A stretch of DNA of 64,000 bases from positions 1 to 64,000 of the forward strand of contig PMTR01000148.1 in NCBI GenBank assembly GCA_003167255.1, given 5' to 3'. The notes under the pieces were generated by a model. It was not told the DNA's origin. It did no database searches and worked only from the letters and a program-made list of their open reading frames with translations. The position numbers and the translations under genes are program-made. Source of the stretch: Bryobacterales bacterium. Lineage in GTDB: Bacteria; Acidobacteriota; Terriglobia; Bryobacterales; Bryobacteraceae. Positions 51,167-60,503 of this stretch are shown one piece after another; the stretch's first letter is position 1, and every line of letters starts with the position of its first letter.

Positions 51167-53296
51167 CTACTCATCCTGTTCGAGCGTAATCTCAAACACG
51201 CCGCCGCCGTTGGTCCCAACGAAGAGATGATTCGGGTTCTGCGGGTCGAACGCCAGCGCGCTCACTCCAGACGACAGTCCGGCAGTTGGCAGCGCACTCC
51301 AAGTGGCGCCGCCATCCTTGCTCCTCACTAATCCCGCCGTAGCCCCTGCATAGAGCGTTCCCTGGGGGCCGACTCCCAGGAGTTGGGATTGGAACGGATC
51401 GCCGGGCAGGTTCAGCTTCACCCAGGTTGCTCCGCCATCGGCGCTCCTGAACCATCCCAGGCCCTTCTTCGCCCCATCCGAGTTCGGGTCCCAGTAACCG
51501 CCAGGTCCGAATAGGGCGGATCCAGAAGTATCGCAGTCGTATGCCTCTGAGCAATCCACGGGTCCGGTCTGCGCGTACACGACGCTGGAATTGGTCGGGT
51601 CCACACTCAAGCTCGAACCCCCAAAACTCTGCCAGGCGGCGTTCAGGCCGCTCCAGCTTTTTCCCCCGTCCACGCTCTTGCGGACCCCGCTCGACATCGC
51701 GAGCACCGACACTGCCAGTTCCCCCTCTGTGGCCCCTGCGTAGAGCGTGCCCGAATCTTGGGGATCGATCGCCAGCGCGCTCGGCAAAAAGGCCAACTTC
51801 GCCCAGCTCGCGCCTCCATCCGTGCTCTTGAAGCCGCCCGAATAGACGGTGCCCGGATTCCGGGTGTCGACGGCCAGTGGAGAAATTGATGCGGCTAAGT
51901 CCGTGACGGGGGGATCGACCGGCAGTTGCACCCAGTTCGCTCCGCCATCGATGCTCTTGTAGAGTCCGCTCGGGCCCCCGGCATAAAACGTACCCGGTTC
52001 CAGCGGGTCGCTTGCCAGCACGAAGACGTTTACCCCTGGCAGGTTGCCCGTCGCGGACCAGCTTGCCGCGCCATCCGTGCTTCTATAAAGACCGGCGACG
52101 TAAGCCCCTGCGTAGACCGTGTGCGGATTGTGAGGATCGATCGCCAGCGAGTAAATCGAGGTCGCGAACAACCCGGAGGTCGCCAGGGTCCAGGTCGAGC
52201 CTCCATCCAGGCTCTTGAAAACGCCTCGCGCGTTGCCGCCCGCGTAGACCGTGCTCAGACCGCCTTCCCCCGGCGCCACAACCACCCACGAAACCAGCCA
52301 CGGGAACGGGTCCTTCGCGGTCCCCTCGGGAGAAACCACGCTCCAGCTCCCGCCGCCGGCCGTGCTCTTCAGGATGCCGCTATCGTTCACCGCATAGACA
52401 TTTCCCGTATCCAGCGGATCCACCGCCAGGCTCCACACGTTGGACACGTTGCCGGGCCTCGTCCAGCTCGCCGCGCCATCCGTGCTTCGGAACACTCCGG
52501 TGCTTCCAGCAACGTACAGTGTATTCGGGTTCTGGGGGTCCACCGTCAGCGCGTCGATGTACAGAGAGTCCGGCAAGCCGGAGTTCACCGCGTCCCAGCT
52601 CGCCGCCCCATCCGTGCTCCGAAACAATCCGCCGCCATCCAACACGTTCGCACCAATCACCGCGTACAGCGTCCCCGGCCGTGTCGGCGTTTGGCGCCCG
52701 GCAGCCTCGCCGTCACGGCGACCAGGTACCGGATCGATGGCCAGCGCAGTCACGTGCACATTCGGCGGCCAGGGCTCATTCGGGGAGATCTCTACGGCCG
52801 GCAGACCGGAACTCGCCGCGTTCCACGTGGCTCCGCCGTCCGTGCTCTTGAAAAGCCCCCCGCCGCCGTTCGAGCTGGTCCCTTGGCAACCGGCGTAGAG
52901 CGTGCTCCTTTTGCTCGGGTCGATCACGAAAGAAAAAGGAAGAGGTCCGCACGTCCCCGGCAGTCCCGGGCCTGGCATGCTCCACGTCAACCCTCCATCC
53001 CTGCTCTTATACAGCGTGTTGTTGTTAGCGCCGTAGAGCGTGCTGGAGTTCCGGGGATCCACTGCGAGAATCGTCACTGACGGAACGCCCAGGTCGTTCC
53101 AGTGGCCGGCTGCATCGGTGGTTCGATACAGTCTCCCGGCGGCGCTCGCGTAGATCGTGCCGGGATTCCGCGGGTCGATCACCGGCCGCCCGATACGGCC
53201 ACCCTCCGGCCCGCGCGGTATCCAGACGTTGACTTGGCCGCCGGCCTGAGTGAATCCGGCTACAGAAAGAAGAACAATAAACAGCAGCCGCAGCAT
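51167..53296 (-). CDS. secreted BNR/sortilin-type repeat protein
   Basis: A 709-residue exoprotein. A signal peptide (MLRLLFIVLLSVAGFTQAGG) is followed by about ten beta-propeller repeats. These recur as LYKSRDGGLTW, FRSTDGAASW and LAIDPHNPHTVYAG phrases, with the Asp-box SxDGGxTW in nearly every repeat. Such propellers (VPS10/YCF48-like) bind ligands outside the cell or belong to glycan-binding proteins; no catalytic motif is seen. The repeats are so alike that internal recombination is likely. Confidence 0.85.
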   Translation of the reverse strand: MLRLLFIVLLSVAGFTQAGGQVNVWIPRGPEGGRIGRPVIDPRNPGTIYASAAGRLYRTTDAAGHWNDLGVPSVTILAVDPRNSSTLYGANNNTLYKSRDGGLTWSMPGPGLPGTCGPLPFSFVIDPSKRSTLYAGCQGTSSNGGGGLFKSTDGGATWNAASSGLPAVEISPNEPWPPNVHVTALAIDPVPGRRDGEAAGRQTPTRPGTLYAVIGANVLDGGGLFRSTDGAASWDAVNSGLPDSLYIDALTVDPQNPNTLYVAGSTGVFRSTDGAASWTRPGNVSNVWSLAVDPLDTGNVYAVNDSGILKSTAGGGSWSVVSPEGTAKDPFPWLVSWVVVAPGEGGLSTVYAGGNARGVFKSLDGGSTWTLATSGLFATSIYSLAIDPHNPHTVYAGAYVAGLYRSTDGAASWSATGNLPGVNVFVLASDPLEPGTFYAGGPSGLYKSIDGGANWVQLPVDPPVTDLAASISPLAVDTRNPGTVYSGGFKSTDGGASWAKLAFLPSALAIDPQDSGTLYAGATEGELAVSVLAMSSGVRKSVDGGKSWSGLNAAWQSFGGSSLSVDPTNSSVVYAQTGPVDCSEAYDCDTSGSALFGPGGYWDPNSDGAKKGLGWFRSADGGATWVKLNLPGDPFQSQLLGVGPQGTLYAGATAGLVRSKDGGATWSALPTAGLSSGVSALAFDPQNPNHLFVGTNGGGVFEITLEQDE

Positions 53297-53414
53297 GCTA
53301 CCCTCCTCTGTGGTTATATTATACAGCGGTCGCCGCGTACTTTAGCAGTTCAAAGCGCACGTTCAAAACGCACGGGGATGAGCAGTGGAGGAGCGCAGCA
53401 ACCGGATTTGCGAG

Positions 53415-53837
53415 TCAGGCAGCTTGCTGGCGACGAATCTGCCGTTGCTTCCGCGCCGCCTCCAGCTTCCGGTCACGCTTTGCGTGGATCTCTTGCTGCC
53501 GCCCCGCCAGGAGTGGAGCCGCGGTAGCATTCCCGTGAGCGATTTGTGGGGGTTGCCTTCCGTGCGCTCCGTGCAGGTGTTCAACAATTGCCTCATACAC
53601 GCGACGCAGGCTCATCGGCCGCTCCTGGAACGTTGGCTTCAGATGACCCGCGACCCACGCTATCGTGAGGCGCCGGCGCTCCCTTTTGAACGCCGGCCGA
53701 TTCAAGTGGCACATGATGGATGGCTCCTGATAGCCTTGCTGGAGAGCGAGGAATTCGGCCAGGTGCCTTGCCTCGATGTCGGCTAGTAGTTTGCCGCACG
53801 AATAGGTTGGTGTTTGGCCGCAGTTTAACCACGCCAA
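53415..53837 (-). CDS. hypothetical protein, weakly supported
   Basis: A 140-residue frame with a central segment ADIEARHLAEFLALQQGYQ and a very basic C-terminus (EIHAKRDRKLEAARKQRQIR). No family is recognised. Overlapping frames on both strands are also open, so the reading is uncertain. The basic tail could bind nucleic acid. It lies in the remnant-rich zone. Confidence 0.35.
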   Translation of the reverse strand: MAWLNCGQTPTYSCGKLLADIEARHLAEFLALQQGYQEPSIMCHLNRPAFKRERRRLTIAWVAGHLKPTFQERPMSLRRVYEAIVEHLHGAHGRQPPQIAHGNATAAPLLAGRQQEIHAKRDRKLEAARKQRQIRRQQAA

Positions 53838-54369
53838 GAAGTGGGTTCAGAGACACAGAGAACTGCCGCGCCAAAGGAGTGGAACCGAGGGCGAGAAGGG
53901 CACGCCGACTGGGGCGGGCTCCAGAAGAGAGACGAGCAGAGACCGAAGTCCTTCAAGGCATTACGCGAGTTCGGAGGGTTGAGGCGTCAATCAACGGGCA
54001 GGCAAATCAGCGGAAGGAAGGGACTTGGCTCCCCGTCGTGGACACGTTTCGAACTTTGGTGACCGACCCACTGCTGCTCGTCCCCGAGTTGGCCCTCCTG
54101 TAAGCCGTCCGCGAAGCACGCCGCGCGGCCCTTCGCCACCGGGCACTCACGTTGGGCGGGGTCGGAGCGGCTGGACACATCGGACCAGTGGCGGCGGGCT
54201 GACGCACGCGGGCGAAGACGCGCCGTCACGGGCTGTCCCGTTGCCCGCCGCCGCGCCGTGTCCGATACTGGATACGGGACGGGACCACGCGCTCCTTCCG
54301 TCCGATACTGCGTCTGCCGGACGCGATTGCCGTCCACACCGAATCGTGAGGCGAGTTATTATCGGCGGC
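53838..54369. other. 532-base stretch without a convincing gene, containing boundary repeat copy 2
   Basis: 54026-54057 repeats the TGGACACGTTTCGAACTTT boundary motif of 48572-48605. Several frames are open by high GC but none looks like protein. The stretch could be the remains of an insertion sequence. Confidence 0.45.
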
Positions 54370-55023
54370 ATGGAAGATAGTCCTCGTTTCCCGGAACTCG
54401 CGGACCTTTGCCGGAACCTCACTCAAATCGAGTTTATCTGGTTCCTTGGATGGAATATCGCGGACGGCCGATGGGGCCGCATCGGACTCGATGTGACGGC
54501 TGGGCGCGGCTTGTTGTTGGACCTGTTCAGCAAGCTTCAGGATGGTGGCTGTCTGGAGGTGATAAAGGAATCGAGTGGCCGGTTGCAACAGCGATTGATG
54601 TCGTTACAGCGAGGCACCTTCGAGGAGATTCAGCAGGAGTCCCCGTTCAGCCGCCTTGCGCAGCATAACATGGAAAGCCTGCTGCGAGCCTGGAAAAAAG
54701 ACCGGGAAGCGGGATTCGCACTAGCATGGGAAACGGCTTTCCGGGTCGGATGGGAGGCCGCACGAGAGGCACAGGATCAGATCCAGATCATCGGGGAGGG
54801 GGGCGATTGCGAAGAGCGAGCCTTGGAAGTAAAAGGTGCGCCGGATCGACATACCCGTGTCGCAGCGGAATGGTGGTATCTCTATCGCACGTTCGGCAAC
54901 AACTGGACTCCGGGGATGCACTTCACCACAGTCCCCAATGCAGGCCGTGCCGGCTTCAGCGTCCACAACATTACGGTTTTGCCGAACGCCCAAAGGCGGG
55001 TCTATTTCCGGTTGCCCTGGTAG
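54370..55023 (+). CDS. 217-residue orphan protein
   Basis: A soluble protein starting MEDSPRFPELADLCRNLTQI. It has a helical N-terminal two-thirds (ESLLRAWKKDREAGFALAWE) and a beta-rich end (NITVLPNAQRRVYFRLPW). No family is recognised. The frame is open upstream, but the ATG at 54370 fits best with the drop in GC-driven composition. It sits in the accessory zone with another orphan downstream. Confidence 0.55.
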   Translation: MEDSPRFPELADLCRNLTQIEFIWFLGWNIADGRWGRIGLDVTAGRGLLLDLFSKLQDGGCLEVIKESSGRLQQRLMSLQRGTFEEIQQESPFSRLAQHNMESLLRAWKKDREAGFALAWETAFRVGWEAAREAQDQIQIIGEGGDCEERALEVKGAPDRHTRVAAEWWYLYRTFGNNWTPGMHFTTVPNAGRAGFSVHNITVLPNAQRRVYFRLPW

Positions 55024-55266
55024 GTGGGGGACGCTACCGTGGGCGTCCAACGGCCGCCCAAAGTCCAAGCGGCGCGAAGTGCCACTCAAAGGAGAAAATG
55101 GAATCGCCTTTTCTGCCCGTCTTGGAAACGAATATTTTAAGATGTCGTACCGACGTCAACGCCGCGCAGGATCGACTTACCCCCCGAGATCTCCGCCGTG
55201 GATGAAGAAGGCACGGGAGCCACGGCAGGGTGCAAGAGCAGTACGATTAGGGAGGGTAAGGATGGT

Positions 55267-55524
55267 ATGGCAGACAGCAAGATCGAAATCATCCAGAGTG
55301 ATGGCCGGTTCACGGCGCGGCGTTTGGAATACGGTCAGACATTCGTGCTTGCGTCAGACAAAGATGGTGGGGCTGTGGGCCATCAGTGGTGGCTGAATCC
55401 GCAGGTGTTCAATCTGCCGGAAGAAATGAAGACGTGGGGTTGCAACGATGCGCAAATCAGGCAAGCGATTGAAAGCCTGACATCCGGGAAAGACACTCAC
55501 CTTGAATTTGAGGTGCCCCGGTGA
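55267..55524 (+). CDS. 85-residue orphan protein
   Basis: It starts MADSKIEIIQSDGRFTARRL behind a purine-rich GGGAGGGTAAGG. It ends with EFEVPR. It is acidic and soluble with no recognised domain. The upstream codons of the open frame do not look like protein. Confidence 0.55.
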   Translation: MADSKIEIIQSDGRFTARRLEYGQTFVLASDKDGGAVGHQWWLNPQVFNLPEEMKTWGCNDAQIRQAIESLTSGKDTHLEFEVPR

Positions 55525-55565
55525 CTCCGGCAGTCCGAGAAGACGGCAGTAGGCTGGCAGGTCGC

Positions 55566-56468
55566 CTACGCAAAGGTCTTGCCAAGGTTTTTGGCGTTGG
55601 TATCAAGTGCTGCAACTTGTACGTCGCTCAGCGTCTTGGCTGCTGCAGAAGTCAATCGTGCAGTGAAAGCTGCCCCAGCAACACTTGGGCCAACATAGCG
55701 AAGCAGCGATTGGGCTAACTCACGGATTGTCTTTATCACGAAGCGTGCGTCGTACTTATCGCCCTCCGGAATCACCCGGTCAAGCCATTCCTGGAGAATT
55801 CTCTCGGACATATCAAACAGCTTCTCGGCTTGGTCTAGGTTATCCGAGGCGTCCGTTGCGGATACCTTGTCGAACAGGAGCCGCAACCCTTCAAGATCGT
55901 AGATAAGGGCTGGCAAGCGCTCTCGCTCCGGAATCCGATGCACAAGATCAAGGCACTCTGATACTCCCAGCAAATCGTGGTCTTGAATAGCGGACTTGAG
56001 TTCATCTCTAAGAACGTGTTGAGAAGGGCGAAAAGATGACAGCGCAGTCTTTCGTGCGCGCGCGCTGTACCACACGAGGCCCAGGCCGACTGCTACGATC
56101 ACAAGTTCTTCGAACAGCGCAGTCTTTTGTTGGAAAGGTAGGCCAAGAGGCCCAAAGCGTATACCGACAGACGAAGCAGCGAGCGCTAGGCCCTGGACAA
56201 TCGCAATACTGCATACGATAGCCCCCGATGCAGCAAATGCCTGAATTCCCAGCAACTGCGGGACTGAGATGTATCTGAGGGATCTATCCTTTGTTCGTCT
56301 CACGACAAAATAGGATCCCACCAGGAGTGCGATAGAACCGAAAACCGCGAGCCTCCATGAATCAAGTGCCGTGAGATTTCCGTGCAGCGCCAATATCAGC
56401 CATGAAATGATGCCGAGCAACAAACTCGCTCCGCCAACCGCTGCCCTTGTGAATCTAATCTGTCTCAT
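55566..56468 (-). CDS. four-helix membrane protein with cytoplasmic helical domain
   Basis: A 300-residue protein. Four hydrophobic helices span about residues 10-135 (GGASLLLGIISWLILAL, VFGSIALLVGSYFVV, two more), then a soluble helical domain rich in charged residues (ECLDLVHRIPERERLPALIY, LDQAEKLFDMSERILQEWL). No family is recognised. It is on the opposite strand to the neighbouring orphans and has lower GC than the window average. Confidence 0.65.
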   Translation of the reverse strand: MRQIRFTRAAVGGASLLLGIISWLILALHGNLTALDSWRLAVFGSIALLVGSYFVVRRTKDRSLRYISVPQLLGIQAFAASGAIVCSIAIVQGLALAASSVGIRFGPLGLPFQQKTALFEELVIVAVGLGLVWYSARARKTALSSFRPSQHVLRDELKSAIQDHDLLGVSECLDLVHRIPERERLPALIYDLEGLRLLFDKVSATDASDNLDQAEKLFDMSERILQEWLDRVIPEGDKYDARFVIKTIRELAQSLLRYVGPSVAGAAFTARLTSAAAKTLSDVQVAALDTNAKNLGKTFA

Positions 56469-56749
56469 ATCACCTCAGAACTCGTTGATCCTATGGGCTA
56501 AAGCCGAAATTGACCTCGGTGTGCCGATCAAGGACATTGGCATTCTCGCGTATGGGGTGCTCGCGATCATCGAAGGACTTGCCAATCCACTCTAGCACCC
56601 GGCATAGAGGCCGTGGTGCGTGACAACTCATGGGCGGAAATCTGCGACACCACCTCCAGATCGCCAACGGCAAGCCCTTTGGTGCGGAACGCGTGGCAGG
56701 CGGCTTTAGTTTGATGTCGGCCGGCTCTGCGAGGAATAGAATGGATTAA

Positions 56750-57334
56750 GTCGACCCGGATATCCTTGCAGCGGTTGTACGGGCGGCGGACCGCTCCCAC
56801 CGGGAGGACAAGACGGGAATACTGAAAAACATCACCGATGCCGGACTTGCCAAAGTCTTTGGAACTGAGAGCGAACGTGAGGTTAGAGCAATGCTCGCCC
56901 TTGTGCGGGATATCAGTGCTCACGAATCGCGGCTCCTGCAATGTTCTGACGCCGAACTGGCGGCCGGAACGGTCAAATTCAAGGAACGTTTGCTGGCTGG
57001 CGTTAGCCTCGAAGAGATTCAACTGGAGGCATTCGCCCTAGTGCGCGAAGCCGCGTGGCGTGTCCTCAATGCCAGCCCCGCCGACACGCACCTAATCGCT
57101 GGTCTCGTCCTACACCGGGGCAAGATCGCGGAGGTCGAAGCTGGGTGGGAGGAAACCGGGCTTGTCGCCACACTCCCGGCTTACCTGAATGCGCTTGGAG
57201 GCAAGGGTGTCCATATCGTCGCTTGCAGTGATTTCTCGGCCCGCCGCGACTTCGATTGGGCTGGCAGCCTTTACAAGTTCCTCGGCCAGTCCCCGTTGCT
57301 TCCGGCTGTGCTTGGCTACGCCCCTTTCGGATAG
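56750..57334 (+). pseudogene. SecA N-terminal fragment with a ruined Walker A motif
   Basis: From a stop at 56747 the frame reads GLAKVFGTESEREVRAMLAL, EEIQLEAFALVREAAWRVLN, HLIAGLVLHRGKIAEVEAGW, LVATLPAYLNALGGKGVHIV and RRDFDWAGSLYKFLG. This follows SecA residues about 1-160 closely. The ATP-binding TGEGKT is replaced by AGWEETG, one residue longer. The frame ends at 57334, overlapping the end of pheA, so the remaining 80% of SecA is absent. It cannot be a working translocase. No standard start codon opens the frame; ATG 56891 is internal. Confidence 0.75.
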
Positions 57335-58179
57335 CAACCCAGCACGCGCAGGAAATCGGCCAGCTCTCCCAGATGCCGCAGCGCGTTTTGGGCGTTGGGC
57401 GTGTCTACCCGGCCCAGGAAATCCACGTAAAAAAGATACTCCCACGGTTTGCCGCGTAGGGGCCGCGATTCGATTTTGGTGAGATTCAGGTCGCGCAGGG
57501 CGAACGCGCTCAGCGCCCGGAATAAAGCACCCGGAATATTGCGGGTGCTGAACACCAGCGAAGTCTTCCACTGCGCGTTGCGGGCGGCAGGGAGGCTGCG
57601 CCGGGCATCCGCCGGCCGCCGCAGGAGGAAAAAACGGGTAAAATTCCGGCGGTCGCTTTCAATCGAGCGGCGCAAGATGCGCGCTCCATAGATTTGCGCG
57701 GCCACCGACGAAGCGATCGCCGCGGCGTCGGTAAGTCCTTCTTCCATAATCATTTTGACGCTGCCGGCGGTGTCGTAGAAAGGAATTCGCTCGATTTGCG
57801 GATTCCTGGCAAAGAAATCCAAGCACTGGTTGAGCGCCACCGGATGGGAAAATGCCCGCTTTATTTTAGAAAATGTCACGCCTTTTGGCGCGATCAGGTT
57901 ATGAATAATCCGCACGCTGGTTTCCGCGACAATCGGAAATTCGTAGTTTACCAGGTGGTCGTAATTCTCGTGAACCGATCCCGCCAGCGTGTTTTCGATG
58001 GGGACCACCGCGCCCGAGGCCCGGCCGGATTTCAGGCTGAGGAACAGCTCTTCGAAGCGTTCACACGGCAAAACCGCCACGTTGGCGCCCGCCAGCTTAC
58101 GGGTAGCTTCCTCGCTGAAGGCGCCCCGCGCGCCCTGAAAGGCGATCGGGCCCTTCTTCTTCACTGCGAGTTGCTTCAT
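57316..58179 (-). CDS. pheA: prephenate dehydratase
   Basis: A 287-residue enzyme of phenylalanine synthesis. The dehydratase domain (AFQGARGAFSEEA, PIENTLAGSVHENYD, SHPVALNQC, and the catalytic TRF in RRNFTRFFLL) precedes an ACT domain (NIPGALFRALSAFALRDLNL, ESRPLRG) that binds phenylalanine for feedback control. ATG 58179 overlaps the ubiX stop by one base (TGATG). It has no chorismate mutase domain. Confidence 0.95.
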   Translation of the reverse strand: MKQLAVKKKGPIAFQGARGAFSEEATRKLAGANVAVLPCERFEELFLSLKSGRASGAVVPIENTLAGSVHENYDHLVNYEFPIVAETSVRIIHNLIAPKGVTFSKIKRAFSHPVALNQCLDFFARNPQIERIPFYDTAGSVKMIMEEGLTDAAAIASSVAAQIYGARILRRSIESDRRNFTRFFLLRRPADARRSLPAARNAQWKTSLVFSTRNIPGALFRALSAFALRDLNLTKIESRPLRGKPWEYLFYVDFLGRVDTPNAQNALRHLGELADFLRVLGCYPKGA

Positions 58180-58742
58180 CAGGCCCCCCCTTGCCAGCGG
58201 CGGGCCTGTGCGTCGGGGATGCCCAGTAGATCCAGGACGCGGTCCACGCTGTGGTCTACCAGATCCATGACGGTTTGCGGATGGTGATAAAAGCCGGGAA
58301 TAGGAGGCGCAATAATGGCGCCCATTTCCGCCAATGCGGTCATATTGCGCAGGTGCCCCAAATGAAAAGGGCTCTCCCTGACCAGCAAAATCAGCTTGCG
58401 TTTTTCTTTGAGAATGACGTCCGCCGCCCGCACCATGAGGTTGGAACTGATTCCGGTGGCAATCGCCGACATAGTATGGATGGAGCACGGCGCCACCACC
58501 ATGGCGTCGGTCGCGTAGGATCCGCTGGCCAGCCGGCAGCCGATATCCTCATTGGAATAGCAGTGGCCGGCCAGTTGTTTGATTTCTGCCGCGGTTTTGC
58601 CGGTCTCGAGAAATAGGGTTTTCTCTCCAGAGCGCGTCAGGATTAAATGGACTTCCAGATCTTCCTTTCCGCGAAGCCGTTCGAGCAGGCGAAGGCCGTA
58701 TATTGCACCACTCGCGCCGGAGATGCCAACGATTACTTTCAC
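58179..58742 (-). CDS. ubiX: flavin prenyltransferase UbiX
   Basis: A 187-residue enzyme that makes prenylated FMN for UbiD-type decarboxylases. The motifs VGISGASGAIYGLRLLE, APCSIHTMSAIATGISSNL and RESPFHLGHLRNM are diagnostic. GTG 58742 has AGAGGAACC upstream and starts at the family N-terminus; the frame is open further. It is coupled to pheA. Confidence 0.93.
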   Translation of the reverse strand: MKVIVGISGASGAIYGLRLLERLRGKEDLEVHLILTRSGEKTLFLETGKTAAEIKQLAGHCYSNEDIGCRLASGSYATDAMVVAPCSIHTMSAIATGISSNLMVRAADVILKEKRKLILLVRESPFHLGHLRNMTALAEMGAIIAPPIPGFYHHPQTVMDLVDHSVDRVLDLLGIPDAQARRWQGGA

Positions 58743-58891
58743 GCCGGTTCCTCTTCCTGCTTTCCGCGTTGTTCCGTTTTCGGAACAAAAACGTGCCTTT
58801 TGTGTTGCCCCGATGGGGTCCGCGGGGTATAATTTGCTCGGCTCCGCGGCCCTCTCCACAGCCCGGGTGGCCTTACAGCGAGGATCATAGC

Positions 58892-59695
58892 ATGGAGCGG
58901 CCCGGCGAAAAACTCAAGCAGGTGAGGGAACGGCTGAAATTGACGTATCGGGACGTCGTGGAAGCCAGCCAGGTGATTGCCCGGCGGCGTTCCAGCGAGG
59001 AGTTTGTCATTGCCTTAAGCCGGCTGGCCGATATTGAGAACAAAGGCACAGTCCCTACCATTTATCGCGTGTATTCGCTCTGCGCCATCTACCGTCTGGA
59101 ACTCCGCGAGGTGCTCGGGTGGTACGGAGTGCCGGTTGACGACCTGCCGTCCGATGCCCTGACCATCGGTCTGGACGAAACCCATGCCATCGGCTTTTCG
59201 GCCGACGGCCCGGCCACCGCTCCGCAGGCGCTCGACCGGGAAATCGACCTGGATCAAACCACATTTCTCAGTCATCTGGCGCGGCGCTCGGGAAAAATGC
59301 CGCTGAATTTCCTGGTCGGGCCGGACATTCGGCACTACCGGTATGGTCTCATTGGCCTCGAAGACTGGTCGATGTCGCCGGTTATCCAGCCCGGATCCAT
59401 GGTGCTGATCGATCAGAACCGCCGCCGCATTGCGCGCGGCGGCTGGACCAGCCAGCATGATCGGCCGATCTATTTTCTGGAACACCGCGGTGGTTATCGC
59501 TGCGGTTGGTGCGCGCTGGCGAAGGACCAACTCATAGTACTGCCCCACCCCGCGTCCCAGCAGGCGCCGGCCATTTTCGACCCGGCAGAGATCGACGTGG
59601 TGGGCCAGGTTATTGGAGTGGGTATGCTGCTCGAGCCGTCAAAACGGCGGCATGCTCGACCTCCAGCAACGCCATTAAAGTCTCCAGATCAGTAA
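58892..59695 (+). CDS. XRE-type regulator with S24/LexA-like C-terminal domain
   Basis: A 267-residue protein. The N-terminal helix-turn-helix (GEKLKQVRERLKLTYRDVVE, then SRLADIENKGTVPTIYRVYS) is followed by a linker and a C-terminal domain with VIQPGSMVLIDQNRR, like the peptidase S24 fold. The self-cleavage Ser/Lys pair is not clear, so it may be a non-cleaving sensor. It is transcribed divergently from ubiX, and its last 86 bases overlap the convergent gene's end. Confidence 0.75.
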   Translation: MERPGEKLKQVRERLKLTYRDVVEASQVIARRRSSEEFVIALSRLADIENKGTVPTIYRVYSLCAIYRLELREVLGWYGVPVDDLPSDALTIGLDETHAIGFSADGPATAPQALDREIDLDQTTFLSHLARRSGKMPLNFLVGPDIRHYRYGLIGLEDWSMSPVIQPGSMVLIDQNRRRIARGGWTSQHDRPIYFLEHRGGYRCGWCALAKDQLIVLPHPASQQAPAIFDPAEIDVVGQVIGVGMLLEPSKRRHARPPATPLKSPDQ

Positions 59696-60134
59696 GGTAG
59701 AGCTGCCGTTCGACATCGCGCGCGGTGGGTGGCACCAGATTGCGGTAATGCGTCGCGTAACGGGGGTTGCCGGGTTCCTGCAGATACTCGTCCAGGTCCG
59801 ATTTCTGTTCAGCCAGGCTGAATCCCAGCCATTCCGCGAATACCTGGTGGTGACTGCGGCACAGCGTGCGGTCGGTGTCCTCGCTGCCCAGCATGCGCAA
59901 AAGGTCGTCGTGGCAATACCGGCCGGAGGCCGCGTCCCGTAGCGAGGCAAGGAAAACCAGCCGGCCGAAGTGCGTGGAGATCCGCGAGAGTGCCTTCCGC
60001 CACATTTGGGCTGCCGGCGCCCGTGCCGATTGCGAATTGGCAGCAGAATCGCGCAGTTTTCGCTCCTCTAGCGGCCAGCGCCAGAACGGCTTGATCAGCC
60101 AGCCTCCCCGCCCGCTGTGCCACCGCCCCTTCAT
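59610..60134 (-). CDS. conserved hypothetical protein, 174 residues
   Basis: A soluble helical protein with WRKALSRISTHFGRLVFLAS, HHQVFAEWLGFSLAEQKSDL and DLETLMALLEVEHAAVL. No named family is recognised, though this pattern recurs in Acidobacteria as I recall it. ATG 60134 is preferred over the TTG at 60242. Its 3-prime end overlaps the XRE gene by 86 bases in convergent orientation. Confidence 0.65.
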   Translation of the reverse strand: MKGRWHSGRGGWLIKPFWRWPLEERKLRDSAANSQSARAPAAQMWRKALSRISTHFGRLVFLASLRDAASGRYCHDDLLRMLGSEDTDRTLCRSHHQVFAEWLGFSLAEQKSDLDEYLQEPGNPRYATHYRNLVPPTARDVERQLYLTDLETLMALLEVEHAAVLTARAAYPLQ

Positions 60135-60324
60135 TCTATACCAATTATGAAGGTAAACGTTACCATTCCCACTGCCAGCCCGGATGTCACTCCTAGGACC
60201 TTGGTACCGTTCGATGTTCCACTTTTGGAAAATTTTCGGCAAAACACCCTATACCGGTATGGTCACGGTTAGTATAGTACTCAGCTTACTCACGTAAGTT
60301 AGTAGTGGAAAGGAAACGGTACCC

Positions 60325-60438
60325 ATGAAAAAGCTCGTTCTGCTCGCGATGATCGCATTTGCGCTGTTGGCGTCGGCCCGTACGGCGCGGATCGACATCC
60401 CGCTCCCGCAGTGCAATCCTTGCCCGTACGTGCAATAG
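60325..60438 (+). CDS. 37-residue secreted peptide precursor with Cys-x-x-Cys
   Basis: A very short gene with a purine-rich leader (GGAAAGG) before ATG 60325. The product has a clear signal peptide (MKKLVLLAMIAFALLASARTA) and a predicted mature piece of about 16 residues, RIDIPLPQCNPCPYVQ. Its two cysteines and prolines suggest a small disulphide or CxxC peptide. It lies 66 bases ahead of a polytopic membrane protein on the same strand. No family is recognised. A secreted signal or a structural peptide are both possible. Confidence 0.6.
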   Translation: MKKLVLLAMIAFALLASARTARIDIPLPQCNPCPYVQ

Positions 60439-60503
60439 TTTGGACAGAATTAAACTAAGCGGGCGCGGCACCCGATGTTAGAATCGGTCCAGAGACTGAA
60501 TTG

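Noticed and set aside
56008-56221. short frames on both strands within the four-helix membrane protein gene
   Set aside because: They lie inside a continuous 300-codon gene with clear membrane helices and show no independent start signals.
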